Assembly: GCF_001424185.1 (NCBI RefSeq)
Contig: NZ_LMOM01000021.1
Span: forward strand, 170,545 to 234,544
Source of the DNA: Deinococcus sp. Leaf326
GTDB taxonomy: Bacteria > Deinococcota > Deinococci > Deinococcales > Deinococcaceae
Length of the DNA stretch: 64,000 nucleotides
Direction of reading: 5' to 3'
Numbering within the stretch: position 1 is the stretch's first letter; every line of letters starts with the position of its first letter. The position numbers were made by a program, and so were the translations under genes. A model generated the notes under the pieces. The model was given only the letters and a program-made list of their open reading frames with translations. It was not told the origin of the DNA and ran no database searches. Shown piece after piece: positions 46,724 to 58,600 of the stretch.

Positions 46724-47281
46724 TTAGCCCTCTGGCCGGGTCCGGCCGGACCATCCCCGCTTTTCGAGGGCGCGCAGGTCGGGTTCATCGGCGATGGACA
46801 CCAGATAGCGTGCCGCGTCTTCTAGGGCCCGGTCGTCCGGCTGGCCTGTCCAGACGCTGATCCTGACCAGATGCCCGTACCCGGTGGTGTAATTTTCGGC
46901 CACGTCATCCAGCGCGAGGATGCGTTCTCTGGGGTAACGCGCCCGGATCCAGCCCGCGCGGAACTTGCGAGCAGGTTTGTGCCAGCCGTACTCGCCGTCC
47001 TCCAGCCGCCGGAGCGAGCAGCGCGAGCGGTCCCAGAGAAAGAAGGCCTGCCCGGCGAGGTCAAATCCGGTCTCGGCCTGTACGGCAGCCAGCCCGGCCT
47101 GCATCCACTCCCCGCTGGCCGAGGTCCACACGGCGAGGTCGTAGTGCTCGGCTACCTGCCGCAGGAACTCGCCGAGAAACGGGCGCAGGGCGAATGACAG
47201 CCCCTGCGCGGTGTCGTCCCCGTGCCACAGCGTCTCGTCCAGGTCGAGGACGAGCAGGGGGCGCGCTGGCTGTGGGGCCAC
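46724..47281 (-). CDS. HAD phosphatase, FCP1/NLI-interacting-factor-like
   Basis: The 185-residue protein begins a few residues before LLVLDLDETLWHGDD, the DxDxT/V signature of HAD phosphatases (Asp13 and Asp15), and continues with HYDLAVWTSASGEWMQ, LWDRSRCSL and RERILALDDVAENYTTGYGH, as in FCP1/SCP-like NIF-domain proteins. In bacteria their substrates are unknown. GTG 47281 is chosen because it follows the YciI stop by 2 nt and opens directly into the domain; an ATG at 47341 would overlap the neighbour by 58 nt. Last gene of a three-gene operon. Confidence 0.8.
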   Translation of the reverse strand: MAPQPARPLLVLDLDETLWHGDDTAQGLSFALRPFLGEFLRQVAEHYDLAVWTSASGEWMQAGLAAVQAETGFDLAGQAFFLWDRSRCSLRRLEDGEYGWHKPARKFRAGWIRARYPRERILALDDVAENYTTGYGHLVRISVWTGQPDDRALEDAARYLVSIADEPDLRALEKRGWSGRTRPEG

Positions 47282-47283
47282 CC

Positions 47284-47583
47284 CTAGACCCGCTGGGCTG
47301 CCCCCTCGCCCACGACCGTCGTCCACCCGCGCACCTCCCACGACTCGACCAGCCCGGCCTGCACGTAGGGATCGGCCTCGGCAAAAGCCCGCGCCCCTTC
47401 CGGCCCCTCGGCGCGGAACAGCAGTACGGCGCCGTCCATCGGGTCTTCCAGCGCGCCGCCCAGGAGCAGTTCGCCGCGTTCGGCAGCGGCCTGGGCGTGG
47501 GCGAGGTGCGCTCCGCGGTACGGGACCCGGCGCTCGGCGTGGTCGGCGTAGCGGAAGCGGTACAGCAGCAGAAAGTGGCGCAT
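47284..47583 (-). CDS. YciI-like (YCII domain) protein
   Basis: The 99-residue protein has the YCII signature: MRHFLLLYRFRYADHAERR, HLAHAQAAAERGELLLGGAL, GAVLLFRAEGPEGARAFAEADPYVQAGLV, with the conserved His/Asp pair of the ferredoxin-like fold. Some YCII proteins bind chlorinated compounds or act with phosphatases, but no function is established here. It lies between the HTH gene and the HAD gene with gaps of 9 and 2 nt. Confidence 0.88.
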   Translation of the reverse strand: MRHFLLLYRFRYADHAERRVPYRGAHLAHAQAAAERGELLLGGALEDPMDGAVLLFRAEGPEGARAFAEADPYVQAGLVESWEVRGWTTVVGEGAAQRV

Positions 47584-47592
47584 GGCCTCAGC

Positions 47593-48243
47593 CTACGGCC
47601 TGTCCGGGGCGAGAAACATGCCCACCTGGTACGGCTCACCCGTGCCCTGGCGGTTCAGGTAGGGAATGAGCAGGCCGGCCAGCTGGCGCTGCAAGGTGCG
47701 GGCCTCCTCAGGGCTCAGGGTGACGCGGTTCCAGCCGGCCAGGATGAGCGGCGCGCCGCGCGCCAGCGGCTCCCAGACCTCACCCGCCTCGGAGACGAAT
47801 TCGTAGTACACGTCCCCGGCCGGCGTAAAACAGCTCAGGCTGCCCCAGCCTTCCCAGGTGCGGGTGTGCATCGCCTGTTCCAGATTGCGCTCGAACGCCT
47901 GTAGGCCCGCACCCCGGTTGGCTTCGCCCATCTGCTCGAAGGGCCGCACGTGGAAGGGCACATAGAAGGCGCCCGGCGCGCGGTAGTGCCGCAGAGCCCG
48001 CCCGGCGCGCGCCTCGCGGCGGCTCTCGCTCAGCAGGCCCAGGCGCAGATACCGCTGCACCAGTTTGTAGGCCGGAGTCAGGCCCAGACCCAGCGCGGTG
48101 GCCGCCTCGGTCACGGTGCACTCGCCGCGCATGAACGGGGCCAGGCGGCGCAACTCGGTCCGGTCGGTCACCACGGCGGCCTGGGCCGGGTCCACGACCG
48201 TGAGCGTGCCGGGCGGAAAGCTGCTTCCCTCGGGGCCTTTCAT
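47593..48243 (-). CDS. Winged-helix-type transcription regulator with C-terminal effector-like domain
   Basis: The 216-residue protein has an N-terminal ArsR/MarR-like helix-turn-helix (about 28-70; RRLAPFMRGECTVTEAATALGL with VQRYLRLGLL) and an unrecognised C-terminal region with YRAPGAFYVPFHVRPFEQMGE and YYEFVSEAGEVWEPL, perhaps a ligand-binding domain. It is the first gene of the HTH-YciI-HAD operon and is divergent from the alpha/beta hydrolase gene only 30 bp away, which makes it a likely regulator of that hydrolase and itself. ATG 48243 follows TACCCT (minus hexamer 48251-48256) by 7 nt. Confidence 0.75.
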   Translation of the reverse strand: MKGPEGSSFPPGTLTVVDPAQAAVVTDRTELRRLAPFMRGECTVTEAATALGLGLTPAYKLVQRYLRLGLLSESRREARAGRALRHYRAPGAFYVPFHVRPFEQMGEANRGAGLQAFERNLEQAMHTRTWEGWGSLSCFTPAGDVYYEFVSEAGEVWEPLARGAPLILAGWNRVTLSPEEARTLQRQLAGLLIPYLNRQGTGEPYQVGMFLAPDRP

Positions 48244-48273
48244 GGGAAGCAGGGTACGGTCTAGGGTCTGAGC
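48244..48273. promoter_or_regulatory. 30-bp divergent promoter
   Basis: Only 30 bp separate the two opposed start codons. The minus-strand -10 TACCCT (plus 48251-48256) and the plus-strand -10 TAGGGT (48262-48267) are 5 bp apart, with 7 and 6 nt to the respective ATGs. Each -35 must lie beyond the other gene's start, so the two promoters cannot fire together. Confidence 0.6.
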
Positions 48274-49410
48274 ATGAAGCGACTCGTTTCCCTGATGCTC
48301 TCGTTGACGCTCGGCGCCGCGCAGGCTGGCGGCGCCGAAGGAGGCGCGGCCGGCGTGCATTCACGCACCCTGACCCTGAACCTGGGTGGGGTGCCCAGCC
48401 GCGCCGAGCTGCTGCTGCCGGGCGGCGCGGCGCCGGCGCCCCTCGTGCTGCTCATCCAGGGCACCGGCCCCGAGGACCGCGACGGCAGCTACGCGGTGCC
48501 CGGCGGCGTGGTACAGGGGTCGCTGGGCGCCCTGGCCCGCCGCCTCGCCGCGCAGGGCTTCGCGGTTATGCGCTACGACAAGCGCTACGCCGCCCAGACC
48601 TTCGTGCCGGCCACCGCCCAGGCGGCCCAGACGGGCTACGCCGCCCTGACGATGCGCGACCTCCTGGCCGACGCCCGCACGGCCCTGGACACGGCTCGCC
48701 GCCAGCCCGGAGTGGAGGCGCGGCAGGTCTTCGTGTACGGCTGGAGCGAGGGCAGCGTCGTGGCCGCCTCGCTGGCCCAGGAAGCCGGCGCGCGCGGGCT
48801 GATCGTGCAGGGGCCGGTCGTGGCCGGCTTCGCCGAGACCTTTGCCCGGCAGTTCGCCACCACCGGGCTGGCCTACCTCACGCCCTATGCCCAGGGCGGC
48901 AAGATCGGCCTGGAGGGCGTGCTCTCGGCCCTGGGGGGACCGGGCAGCCCCCTGGCGAAGTCGCAGGCCGCGCTGCTGCTCGACCGCGAGAGCACGCCGC
49001 AGCAGCCCAAACTCGCGACCATTCTGGACACCGACGGCGACGGGCAGCTCGACCTGCGGGCCGAGGTCGAACCCAGAATCCAGGGGTTCTACGAACTCCT
49101 GACCGCGGCGTCGCCGCTCTACGCTCCGGCCACCTCACTGCCGACGCTGGGCCGACTGGCCCCCGAACTGCGGATGCCGGTCCTGATCCTCCAGGGAGAG
49201 AACGACGGCAACGTCAGTGCGCAGTACGCCCGGCAGCTGGATTCGGCGCTGCGGGCGGCCGGCCACGTGTCCCCGACCCTGAAGCTCTACCCGGGCCTGG
49301 GGCACTCGCTCGGCCCGGCCGCCGACCTCACCCGCGACGTGTTCGCGCCGATGGCCGCCCAGCCCATGAACGACATGGCCGCCTGGATGAAGGCGCAGGT
49401 GCGGCGCTGA
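48274..49410 (+). CDS. Exported alpha/beta hydrolase
   Basis: The 378-residue protein has a signal peptide (LVSLMLSLTLGAAQAGG) and an alpha/beta-hydrolase fold: APAPLVLLIQGTGPEDRDG, the nucleophile elbow GWSEGS (Ser158), a Thr/Ala-rich cap and GENDGNVSAQY (acid region) with LYPGLGHSLGP (His region). The set resembles BAAT/dipeptidyl-peptidase-like secreted hydrolases; the substrate is unknown. TAGGGT precedes its ATG by 6 nt, and the helix-turn-helix gene diverges from the same 30 bp. Confidence 0.82.
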   Translation: MKRLVSLMLSLTLGAAQAGGAEGGAAGVHSRTLTLNLGGVPSRAELLLPGGAAPAPLVLLIQGTGPEDRDGSYAVPGGVVQGSLGALARRLAAQGFAVMRYDKRYAAQTFVPATAQAAQTGYAALTMRDLLADARTALDTARRQPGVEARQVFVYGWSEGSVVAASLAQEAGARGLIVQGPVVAGFAETFARQFATTGLAYLTPYAQGGKIGLEGVLSALGGPGSPLAKSQAALLLDRESTPQQPKLATILDTDGDGQLDLRAEVEPRIQGFYELLTAASPLYAPATSLPTLGRLAPELRMPVLILQGENDGNVSAQYARQLDSALRAAGHVSPTLKLYPGLGHSLGPAADLTRDVFAPMAAQPMNDMAAWMKAQVRR

Positions 49411-49438
49411 AGAAGGGGCGCGGGCGAGGCTCCGCGCC

Positions 49439-50338
<900 letters not shown>

Positions 50339-50502
50339 GCGGCGCAGGCTAGCGCACGGGCCGCGCGCCGGGGCGGCCCCGAGGTAGACGTGCGCTGGGC
50401 AGGGGCCAGGGCGCCGCGCCGGCTGGGAAGCGGGGACAAGCATGGACCTTGCCCCAATGCCGGGGCCGCGCCCCTGCGGGAAGAGGGCTCTAGAGTGGGC
50501 CC

Positions 50503-51972
50503 ATGCCGTTGCCCGTGCCCGACCCGATTCTGGACCTCGACGCCTGCGCGCTCTCGGCGGCCACCCGCCGGGGAGACCTGACCTGCCTGGAGGTGACGCT
50601 GACCTACCTCGCCCGCCTGGAGGCCATCAATCCCCGGCTGCGCGCCGCCCTAGCAGTCAACCCACAGGCTGCTGCCGATGCCGGGGCGCTCGACGCCCTG
50701 GCGGCCGAACAGCGCGGCGCGCTGCACGGCGTGCCCATGCTCATCAAGGACAACATCGACGTGGCGGGGCTGCCGACCACGGCCGGCAGCGCGCTGCTGC
50801 GCGCCCACGTGCCGGCCCAGGACGCGCCGCTGGTCGCCCGGCTGCGCGCGGCGGGGGCCGTCATCCTGGGCAAGGCCAACCTGACCGAGTGGGCCAACTT
50901 CATGACGCTGGGGATGCCCAACGGGTACTCCTCGCACGGCGGTCAGACGGTCAATCCCTGGAATGAGCCCGGTGGGCCGGCGCACGACACGGGAGGCAGT
51001 TCGTCGGGCAGCGGCGCGGCGGTCGCGGCGCGGCTGGCCGCTGCGGCCATCGGCACCGAGACGAGTGGCAGTATCGTCAGTCCGGCGCACCAGAACGGCG
51101 TCATCGGCCTCAAGCCCACGCTGGGACTCGTGCCGCGCACGGGGATCGTGCCCATCAGCCACAGCCAGGACACTGCTGGGCCAATCACCCGCAGCGCCCG
51201 CGACGCCGCCCTGATCCTGGGTGTGATCGCCGGCCCCCACGCGGCCGACGAGGCCAGCCGGCGCTTCGGGCCGCTGCACCTCACCCTCGACCCGTGGGCC
51301 CTTTCGGGGGCGCACCTGGGCATCGTCAGTGACGAGCCGGGGCTGAGTCCGGCCGAGCAGGAGGCCCTCCAGACCGTGACGAAGGCCCTGCGCGCGGCGG
51401 GCGCGGCCCCGCACGATTTCGCGTGGCCGGCGCGGGCGGCCGACGGAGCCGGGGGCTGGCAGCTGGAGGTGTTGGTCTACGAGTTCCGGCCGGGGCTCGA
51501 CGCCTACCTGGGCGGCGTGACGGACGGCCCGCGGTCGCTGGCGGAAGTCGTTGCGGCGAACGACGCCGATCCGGCCCGTACCCTGCGCTACGGCCAGACG
51601 CTGCTGCACGCCGCCCAGGGCACGCGCGGCGACCTCTCGGAGAAGGCGTACCGGCAGGCCCGCGAGCGTGACCTGCGGCTCTCACGCACCGAGGGCTTCG
51701 ACGTGCTGTTCGCGCAGGGCCTCGCCGCCGCCGTGTTTCCCGGCATCCGGGGCTGCGCCGAGGCGGCGCGGGCGGGCTATCCCAGCGTGGCGGTTCCGGT
51801 GCCACTCGCGCGGGGCGGCCGGCCCGGCGGCGTGCTGCTCGTCGGCCCCGAGGGCAGCGACGCCCGGTTGCTCTCGATCGCCTCGGGCCTGAACCGCGCG
51901 CTGGGTGGTGTGCAGTTCCCACCCGACTGGGCCGTGGATGAGGGCGACAGTGAACCGGTGAGCGTGCCGTAG
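50503..51972 (+). CDS. Amidase, GatA-like
   Basis: The 489-residue amidase-signature enzyme has the Lys-Ser-Ser triad ([51 protein letters not shown]). It differs from GatA by lacking the GatA-specific middle and C-terminal motifs and by the GxTETSGSI version of the nucleophile loop, so it is probably a small-molecule or peptide amidase. TAGAGT at 50491-50496 precedes the ATG by 6 nt. It is the second amidase-signature gene of the window besides gatA, with about the same length. Confidence 0.88.
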   Translation: MPLPVPDPILDLDACALSAATRRGDLTCLEVTLTYLARLEAINPRLRAALAVNPQAAADAGALDALAAEQRGALHGVPMLIKDNIDVAGLPTTAGSALLRAHVPAQDAPLVARLRAAGAVILGKANLTEWANFMTLGMPNGYSSHGGQTVNPWNEPGGPAHDTGGSSSGSGAAVAARLAAAAIGTETSGSIVSPAHQNGVIGLKPTLGLVPRTGIVPISHSQDTAGPITRSARDAALILGVIAGPHAADEASRRFGPLHLTLDPWALSGAHLGIVSDEPGLSPAEQEALQTVTKALRAAGAAPHDFAWPARAADGAGGWQLEVLVYEFRPGLDAYLGGVTDGPRSLAEVVAANDADPARTLRYGQTLLHAAQGTRGDLSEKAYRQARERDLRLSRTEGFDVLFAQGLAAAVFPGIRGCAEAARAGYPSVAVPVPLARGGRPGGVLLVGPEGSDARLLSIASGLNRALGGVQFPPDWAVDEGDSEPVSVP

Positions 51973-52113
51973 GCATTTCATGCTCCGGCGCTGCGGCGCT
52001 TTTGGTCCCTCATGATCTGTGCAGGGTCCGGGAGACACGCAGCAGCCACAGCTGAAGACATAGAGGCCCGGTCTAAAGAGACGGCTGGTAGGCCAGCGCC
52101 CAGCGGACATGGC
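51973..52113. other. Intergenic, nothing recognised
   Basis: Between the amidase stop and the tRNA promoter I see no gene, repeat or strong hairpin. Confidence 0.5.
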
Positions 52114-52142
52114 TTGCACTCGGCCGCGTGGGCGGTTAGAGT
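52114..52142 (+). promoter_or_regulatory. Promoter of tRNA-Val
   Basis: TTGCAC (52114-52119), a 17-bp spacer and TAGAGT (52137-52142), 18 bp before the first tRNA base. Good housekeeping-sigma promoter for this genome. Confidence 0.75.
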
Positions 52143-52160
52143 GGCAAGCTGCATGGACAG

Positions 52161-52235
52161 GGGCGGTTAGCTCAGCGGTAGAGCTTTCGCTTTACACGCG
52201 ACGGGTCGGGGGTTCGAATCCCTCACCGCCCACCA
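52161..52235 (+). tRNA. tRNA-Val (TAC)
   Basis: A standard cloverleaf: acceptor GGGCGGT/ACCGCCC, D-arm GCTC-AGCGGTA-GAGC, anticodon loop TTTACAC (anticodon TAC at 52193-52195), T-arm with GGTTCGAATCC and encoded CCA end. The top anticodon-stem pair is a T-C mismatch, the others pair. It decodes GUA and, with modification, other valine codons. Followed by a hairpin at 52260. Confidence 0.97.
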
Positions 52236-52259
52236 TGAACATGCAGGCAGGACAGCAGA

Positions 52260-52283
52260 AAGGCCACCTTCACGGGTGGCCTT
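52260..52283 (+). terminator. Hairpin after tRNA-Val
   Basis: AAGGCCACC and GGTGGCCTT form a perfect 9-bp stem around a TTCACG loop. No T-run follows; it probably ends or protects the tRNA transcript. Confidence 0.65.
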
Positions 52284-52363
52284 CGCTCTGCGTACACCGG
52301 CTGGATACACCTCACGCCGTTTTCCCAGGGGTTCTGTGACGTGGCCTTCTCCGTGGCGGCTTT

Positions 52364-52741
52364 CTATGGCACGGAGTAACACAGGTCGGTCCGCCCGTCC
52401 CGGGTCTTGACGCAGTCGACGTACTCCTCGCCTTCCTCCGGTTTTCCCTTCAGGACGGCGAGAAAGCTCGCGTCGCGCCGGTAGGCCAGGGCCGCGCGAC
52501 CGTCGAGTGTGGGGGGCTGGTCAGGTTTGAGGTTCGGAAATTCGAGGTTGTACTGCCGCGTGCCGATGGTCAGGGCGACGTACTGCGCGCCCGCGCCGTA
52601 GCCGGGACTGACCACGCACGGCGCGCGCAGCGACAGCTTGCCCGCGGCGAAGACGTAGCAGATGCCCAGGCGGTCGGGGTTGGGCCGCGCCGAGGCGGCG
52701 CCGAGGAGACACAGGGCCAGAAGAGCGGAGCGCCGGTTCAT
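52364..52741 (-). CDS. Small secreted cysteine-containing protein
   Basis: The 125-residue protein has a signal peptide (NRRSALLALCLLGAASA) and four cysteines after it (ICYVFAAG, APCVVS, VDCVKT, LCYSVP), spaced to form two disulfides. I recognise no family. ATG 52741 begins the signal peptide directly. A conserved role cannot be given. Confidence 0.6.
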   Translation of the reverse strand: MNRRSALLALCLLGAASARPNPDRLGICYVFAAGKLSLRAPCVVSPGYGAGAQYVALTIGTRQYNLEFPNLKPDQPPTLDGRAALAYRRDASFLAVLKGKPEEGEEYVDCVKTRDGRTDLCYSVP

Positions 52742-52882
52742 GCCTGTACATAACACGCCGGCGGGGTCGCCGGGACAGGTTCCGGGAAGCCTGCACGCGC
52801 CGGAAGTCTCAACGATTCGTGGGGACGGCATGGGGGCCAGGGCCAGAGTCTGCGGCGTGCCCGGCTGCTACCCTCCTTGCTG

Positions 52883-55033
<2,151 letters not shown>

Positions 55034-55166
55034 GCCCGGATTCGTCCGGCCGCGCTTTCGCGGCTGCTCAGGTCCAGTCCAGCAGTCGCTGCCTGCCCCC
55101 CTCATGCGGCGACAGGGGCAGAACGCTGCCCCTCCGCCGAAGGTGTCTTTCGCTATACTCGCGGTT

Positions 55167-55616
55167 ATGGAAGATCTCATCAAGGGACGCCTCGGGGGCG
55201 CGGACGGTTATGACATCCGCTGCGCCATCGAAGGCGACAAGATCGTGGGCCGCGCGGGCGGCAAGCTGCACGGCAAGGACATCGAACTCGAGATCACCGA
55301 GCGCGGCGTGCAGGGCACGGTCGGCAACGAAAGCGTCAAGATCGAGCTGGAAGCCGGCGAACTGCGCGGCAACGTCGGCAGCCAGAAGCTGACCCTGCGC
55401 GGCGTGGACCGGGTGACCGGATTCTTCGGCCAGCCTATCGTCGGCTGGAACGTGGTCGCGCAGCAGCAGGGCGAGCACCTCTCGGGGCAGCTCGGCAGCA
55501 CGGTCCTGGGCCGCATCTTCGAGCTGGAACTGGGCAGCGCTCCCGGCTGGGTCGGTACCCTGGTCGCCGTCGTGGCCTTCTACGCCCTGGAACCCCGCGC
55601 CAGCGTCAGCGCCTAA
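55167..55616 (+). CDS. Small beta-repeat membrane-anchored protein
   Basis: The 149-residue protein has about six short strands with a repeated G-x-x-G/V-x-I/L-x-I-x pattern (IVGRAGGKLHGKDIELEI, VQGTVGNESVKIEL, LRGNVGSQKLTLRG), then a C-terminal hydrophobic segment (GWVGTLVAVVAFYAL). Gly at strand turns resembles the TamB-like repeats of the neighbour. No known family recognised. TATACT (55154-55159) precedes the ATG by 7 nt, leaderless. A strong hairpin separates it from the converging TamB-like gene. Confidence 0.7.
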   Translation: MEDLIKGRLGGADGYDIRCAIEGDKIVGRAGGKLHGKDIELEITERGVQGTVGNESVKIELEAGELRGNVGSQKLTLRGVDRVTGFFGQPIVGWNVVAQQQGEHLSGQLGSTVLGRIFELELGSAPGWVGTLVAVVAFYALEPRASVSA

Positions 55617-55629
55617 ACGCGCGTGTGCT

Positions 55630-55659
55630 CGCCGCCCCGGCCGCCGTGCCGGGGCGGCG
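55630..55659. terminator. Bidirectional strong hairpin
   Basis: CGCCGCCCCGGC and GCCGGGGCGGCG form a perfect 12-bp stem with loop CGCCGT, followed on the plus strand by TCTGTATTT. It lies between converging genes. Confidence 0.75.
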
Positions 55660-55683
55660 TCTGTATTTCGCGACTCCCCGGCC

Positions 55684-58600
55684 TCAGCGCACGCCGAAGC
55701 GGTAGGTCACGCCGAACCGCACGCGCGTACTCTCGGGGTCCGAGCCGGTGCTGGGGGTGGTGGTCACGCCCAGGCTCAGGCTGGCGCGGCGGCTGACGTT
55801 GTAGTCAGCGCTGAAATTGGGCCGGATGCTCTCGAGATTCAGTCCCCGCAGCGGCGTGCTGACCCGGAACGTGAAGCGGCCGTCGGGCGTGCTGTACGAG
55901 GCGTCCACGAGGCCGTTGCCGCTCAGGTCGGTCTGGTACTGCAAGAACAGTTCGCGCGTCAGGTACGACCCCACCGTGATCGTGGCGTTCACGTCGCCGT
56001 CCGTGGAGAGGGTCGGGGTCAGGCGGAATACGTCCAGGCCCAGGGCGCGCGCCAGGGTGCGCTCGATTTCGCCCAGCACGAACACGTTCAGGGCGGTGCG
56101 CAGGGCGCTGGCCCCCAGGGTGCCCAGGTTGCTGGGCAGGCTGGCGAGGTCCGGCACGCCGGTCACGACAAGCGCGTACAGCTCCGGCTCGCCGTAGGCC
56201 GTGCCCGTGGCCGGGTTCACGCAGGCGGCGCCGCTGTTTTCCGGGCAGCTCAGGGTGGTCTCGAGGTTCAGGACGTTGGGGCGGCCGGCCACCGTGCGGA
56301 AGTCGCCCGCCACCGAGAGCGCGATGGGGACCTGCTGCTGCACCGAGCGGCCGTTCACCATGACGGTGCCCGGCACCGTGCCGCGCGCCGTGATGTTGAA
56401 GGTCGGATACAGGCCCTCGCCCCCGAAGCCCACGCGGCCCTGGGTGATGTTGAACTCGTTCTCGCGCAGGAACAGGGTGCCGCGCTGGGCCAGGATCTCG
56501 CCCCGGATGCGGGGGCGCGCGCCCGTGCCGGAGATCGTCAGGCCGGTCGTGCCGAACTCGGCGCGCGCGAGGTTCTCGTCCACCCGGATGCCGTTGGGGG
56601 CCGTCACGCGCACGTCGTCGAGCACCAGGCGCTCCAGGAAGGGCCGCTGCGGGGTCGGCGTCTCCTTGCCCTCCTCCTGCGGCTGCGGAAAGGTCGTGTA
56701 CTGCTCGGGCAGCGGGCTGGCGAAGTTGTCGGTGGTGCGCCCGTCGGTACCGGCCTGGGCACTCTCGCCGGGGCCGGGAATGGTGGTGGGCGAATTGACG
56801 CGGCCCAGCGTGAGGCGAGCGAAATCGGCCGCGCCGCTCACGCGGATGAGCTGGCCCTCGGTCACGGCGCGCAGGTCGCCGGTCAGGGCGCTGTCGCGGC
56901 CGTAGATCGCGGCGAGGGGCAGGTTGTAGTTGCGCGCCGCGAGGCTCAGGTCCAGCGGCGACAGCGTGCCGCTCAGGGCCAGGGTCCCCGCGCCCGTGGC
57001 CGGGTTGGTGCTCGTGCTCTGGCCGGAGACGGTCCAGCGCTCGGGCTGCCCGGCTTCCGCGCTTTGCTGCGAGAGGGTGACGACCGTGTTCGGCAGCGCG
57101 CCGAGCGCTTCGGGAGCCACCAACCCGCTGAAGGTGAGTCCCGTGCCCGAGAGCCGCCCCAGGGTGAGCTGGCCTTTCAGGTCTACGCGCCCGTCGGTGC
57201 CCACCGTGCCGCCGGTCAGGACGCGCCCGCCGCCCGTGAAGGCCCCGCTGTCGGGCAGGTCGCCGGCAAATTCAGGCACCTGCACGCTCAGGCCCGCCAC
57301 GCTGCCCACCAGGTTCTGGGCGCGCAGCAGGCCGCGCGGGCGGTCGTAGGTGCCGGCCGCGCTCAGGGTCAGGCTGCCGCGCAGGCTGGGCTGCAACTCC
57401 GCGAGGCCCGGAATCAGGCGCAGGACCGGCGTGAAGGTCGTGCCCGTGAACTGCGCGCTGAGGTCCACCTTCTGCCGGGTGTACTGCCCGCGCACGTCCC
57501 AGGTGCCGGCGCCCGAGAGCTGGACGTTGATGTTGCGCAGTTCGCCCGCCGCGTAGTCCAGCGTGCCGCTGCCCACCAGCGTCTCGGTGCGCACGCCGCT
57601 GGCGGCGTCCACCGTAGTGCCCGGCGCCGGACTCGTCGCGGGGGTGGTGGCAGGGGTCAGGGGTGCGGCGGCGACTGCCGCTGCCGGGGCCACCGTCTTC
57701 GTCTGGGCGAGGGCCGCTGCCTCGGCCGCGGTGGTGCTGGCGCTCACGCGGATACGTTCGGCGACCACTGTCGCCGTGCCCGCTGCCGGATTTGCCAGTG
57801 GCACCCGGAAACGCGCGATGCCGGTCACGACGCCCTCGCCGGGGGTGGTGCCGGTCGCGGCCCCCACCAGGGCGCCCAGCGGCAGCGCCTGCAACGTCGC
57901 CTGCCCGAAGACCTCGCCGCCGCCCAGGCCGGCCGTGAACTGCGACCGGCCCAGGTAGCCGCGCAGTCGCCAGTTGCCCGCCACCTGGGTGCCCTCGACC
58001 CGCGCCGCCTCAGTCTGCGTGCCGAGGTTCAGGCCCGCCGACTGCACGAAGAAGGTGCCGCCACCGTCGTTCAGGTTGGCTTCTCCGCTTACTTGGCCGC
58101 CCAGTCCGGGCAGCAGCTTCAGCTCGCCCAGGTCCACCTCGTTCAGGATCGCGCGGGCGCTGTAGCCCTCGCCGGTGGGCCTGACGGCCAGCACGCTGCC
58201 CAGCGCCGGCACGAGGTCGGCCAGCCCCCCCTCGGCCGTAACCTGCGCGCTGCCCATCGCGTTGCCCGCGCGCAGGCTGCCCGTAAAGCTCTGGCCGGTC
58301 AGCCCGATCTGCCCGCCCACCGTCAGGGTCTGCCCCGAGATCTCGACCGGGTAGCTCGTCACGCCCACGGTGCCGGTCAACCCCGAGTCGGCGGCGCGAA
58401 TGTTTACGTTCAGCGCGCCCGCGTCCTTGCGGAGCTGCCCGGCCAGCGTGCCGGTCCAGGGTCCGGCCGCCGACTGCGCCGCCGTGAGATTCAGGGTGCC
58501 GGCGCTCAGGGCGGCCGTGGCCTGCACGCGGGGGCGTCCGGCGTCCAGGCGCACCTCGCCGCTCACGTCGCCGGCCAGGGGCAGCCCCAGGTAGGGAATC

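Noticed and set aside
52161..52235. tRNA-Val as an integration site
   Set aside because: No integrase gene, no direct repeat of the tRNA 3' end and no GC shift next to it.
52741..52760. TTATGT near the small secreted protein as a radiation/desiccation response motif
   Set aside because: The second half-site ACATAA is not present at the required spacing; only one half matches.
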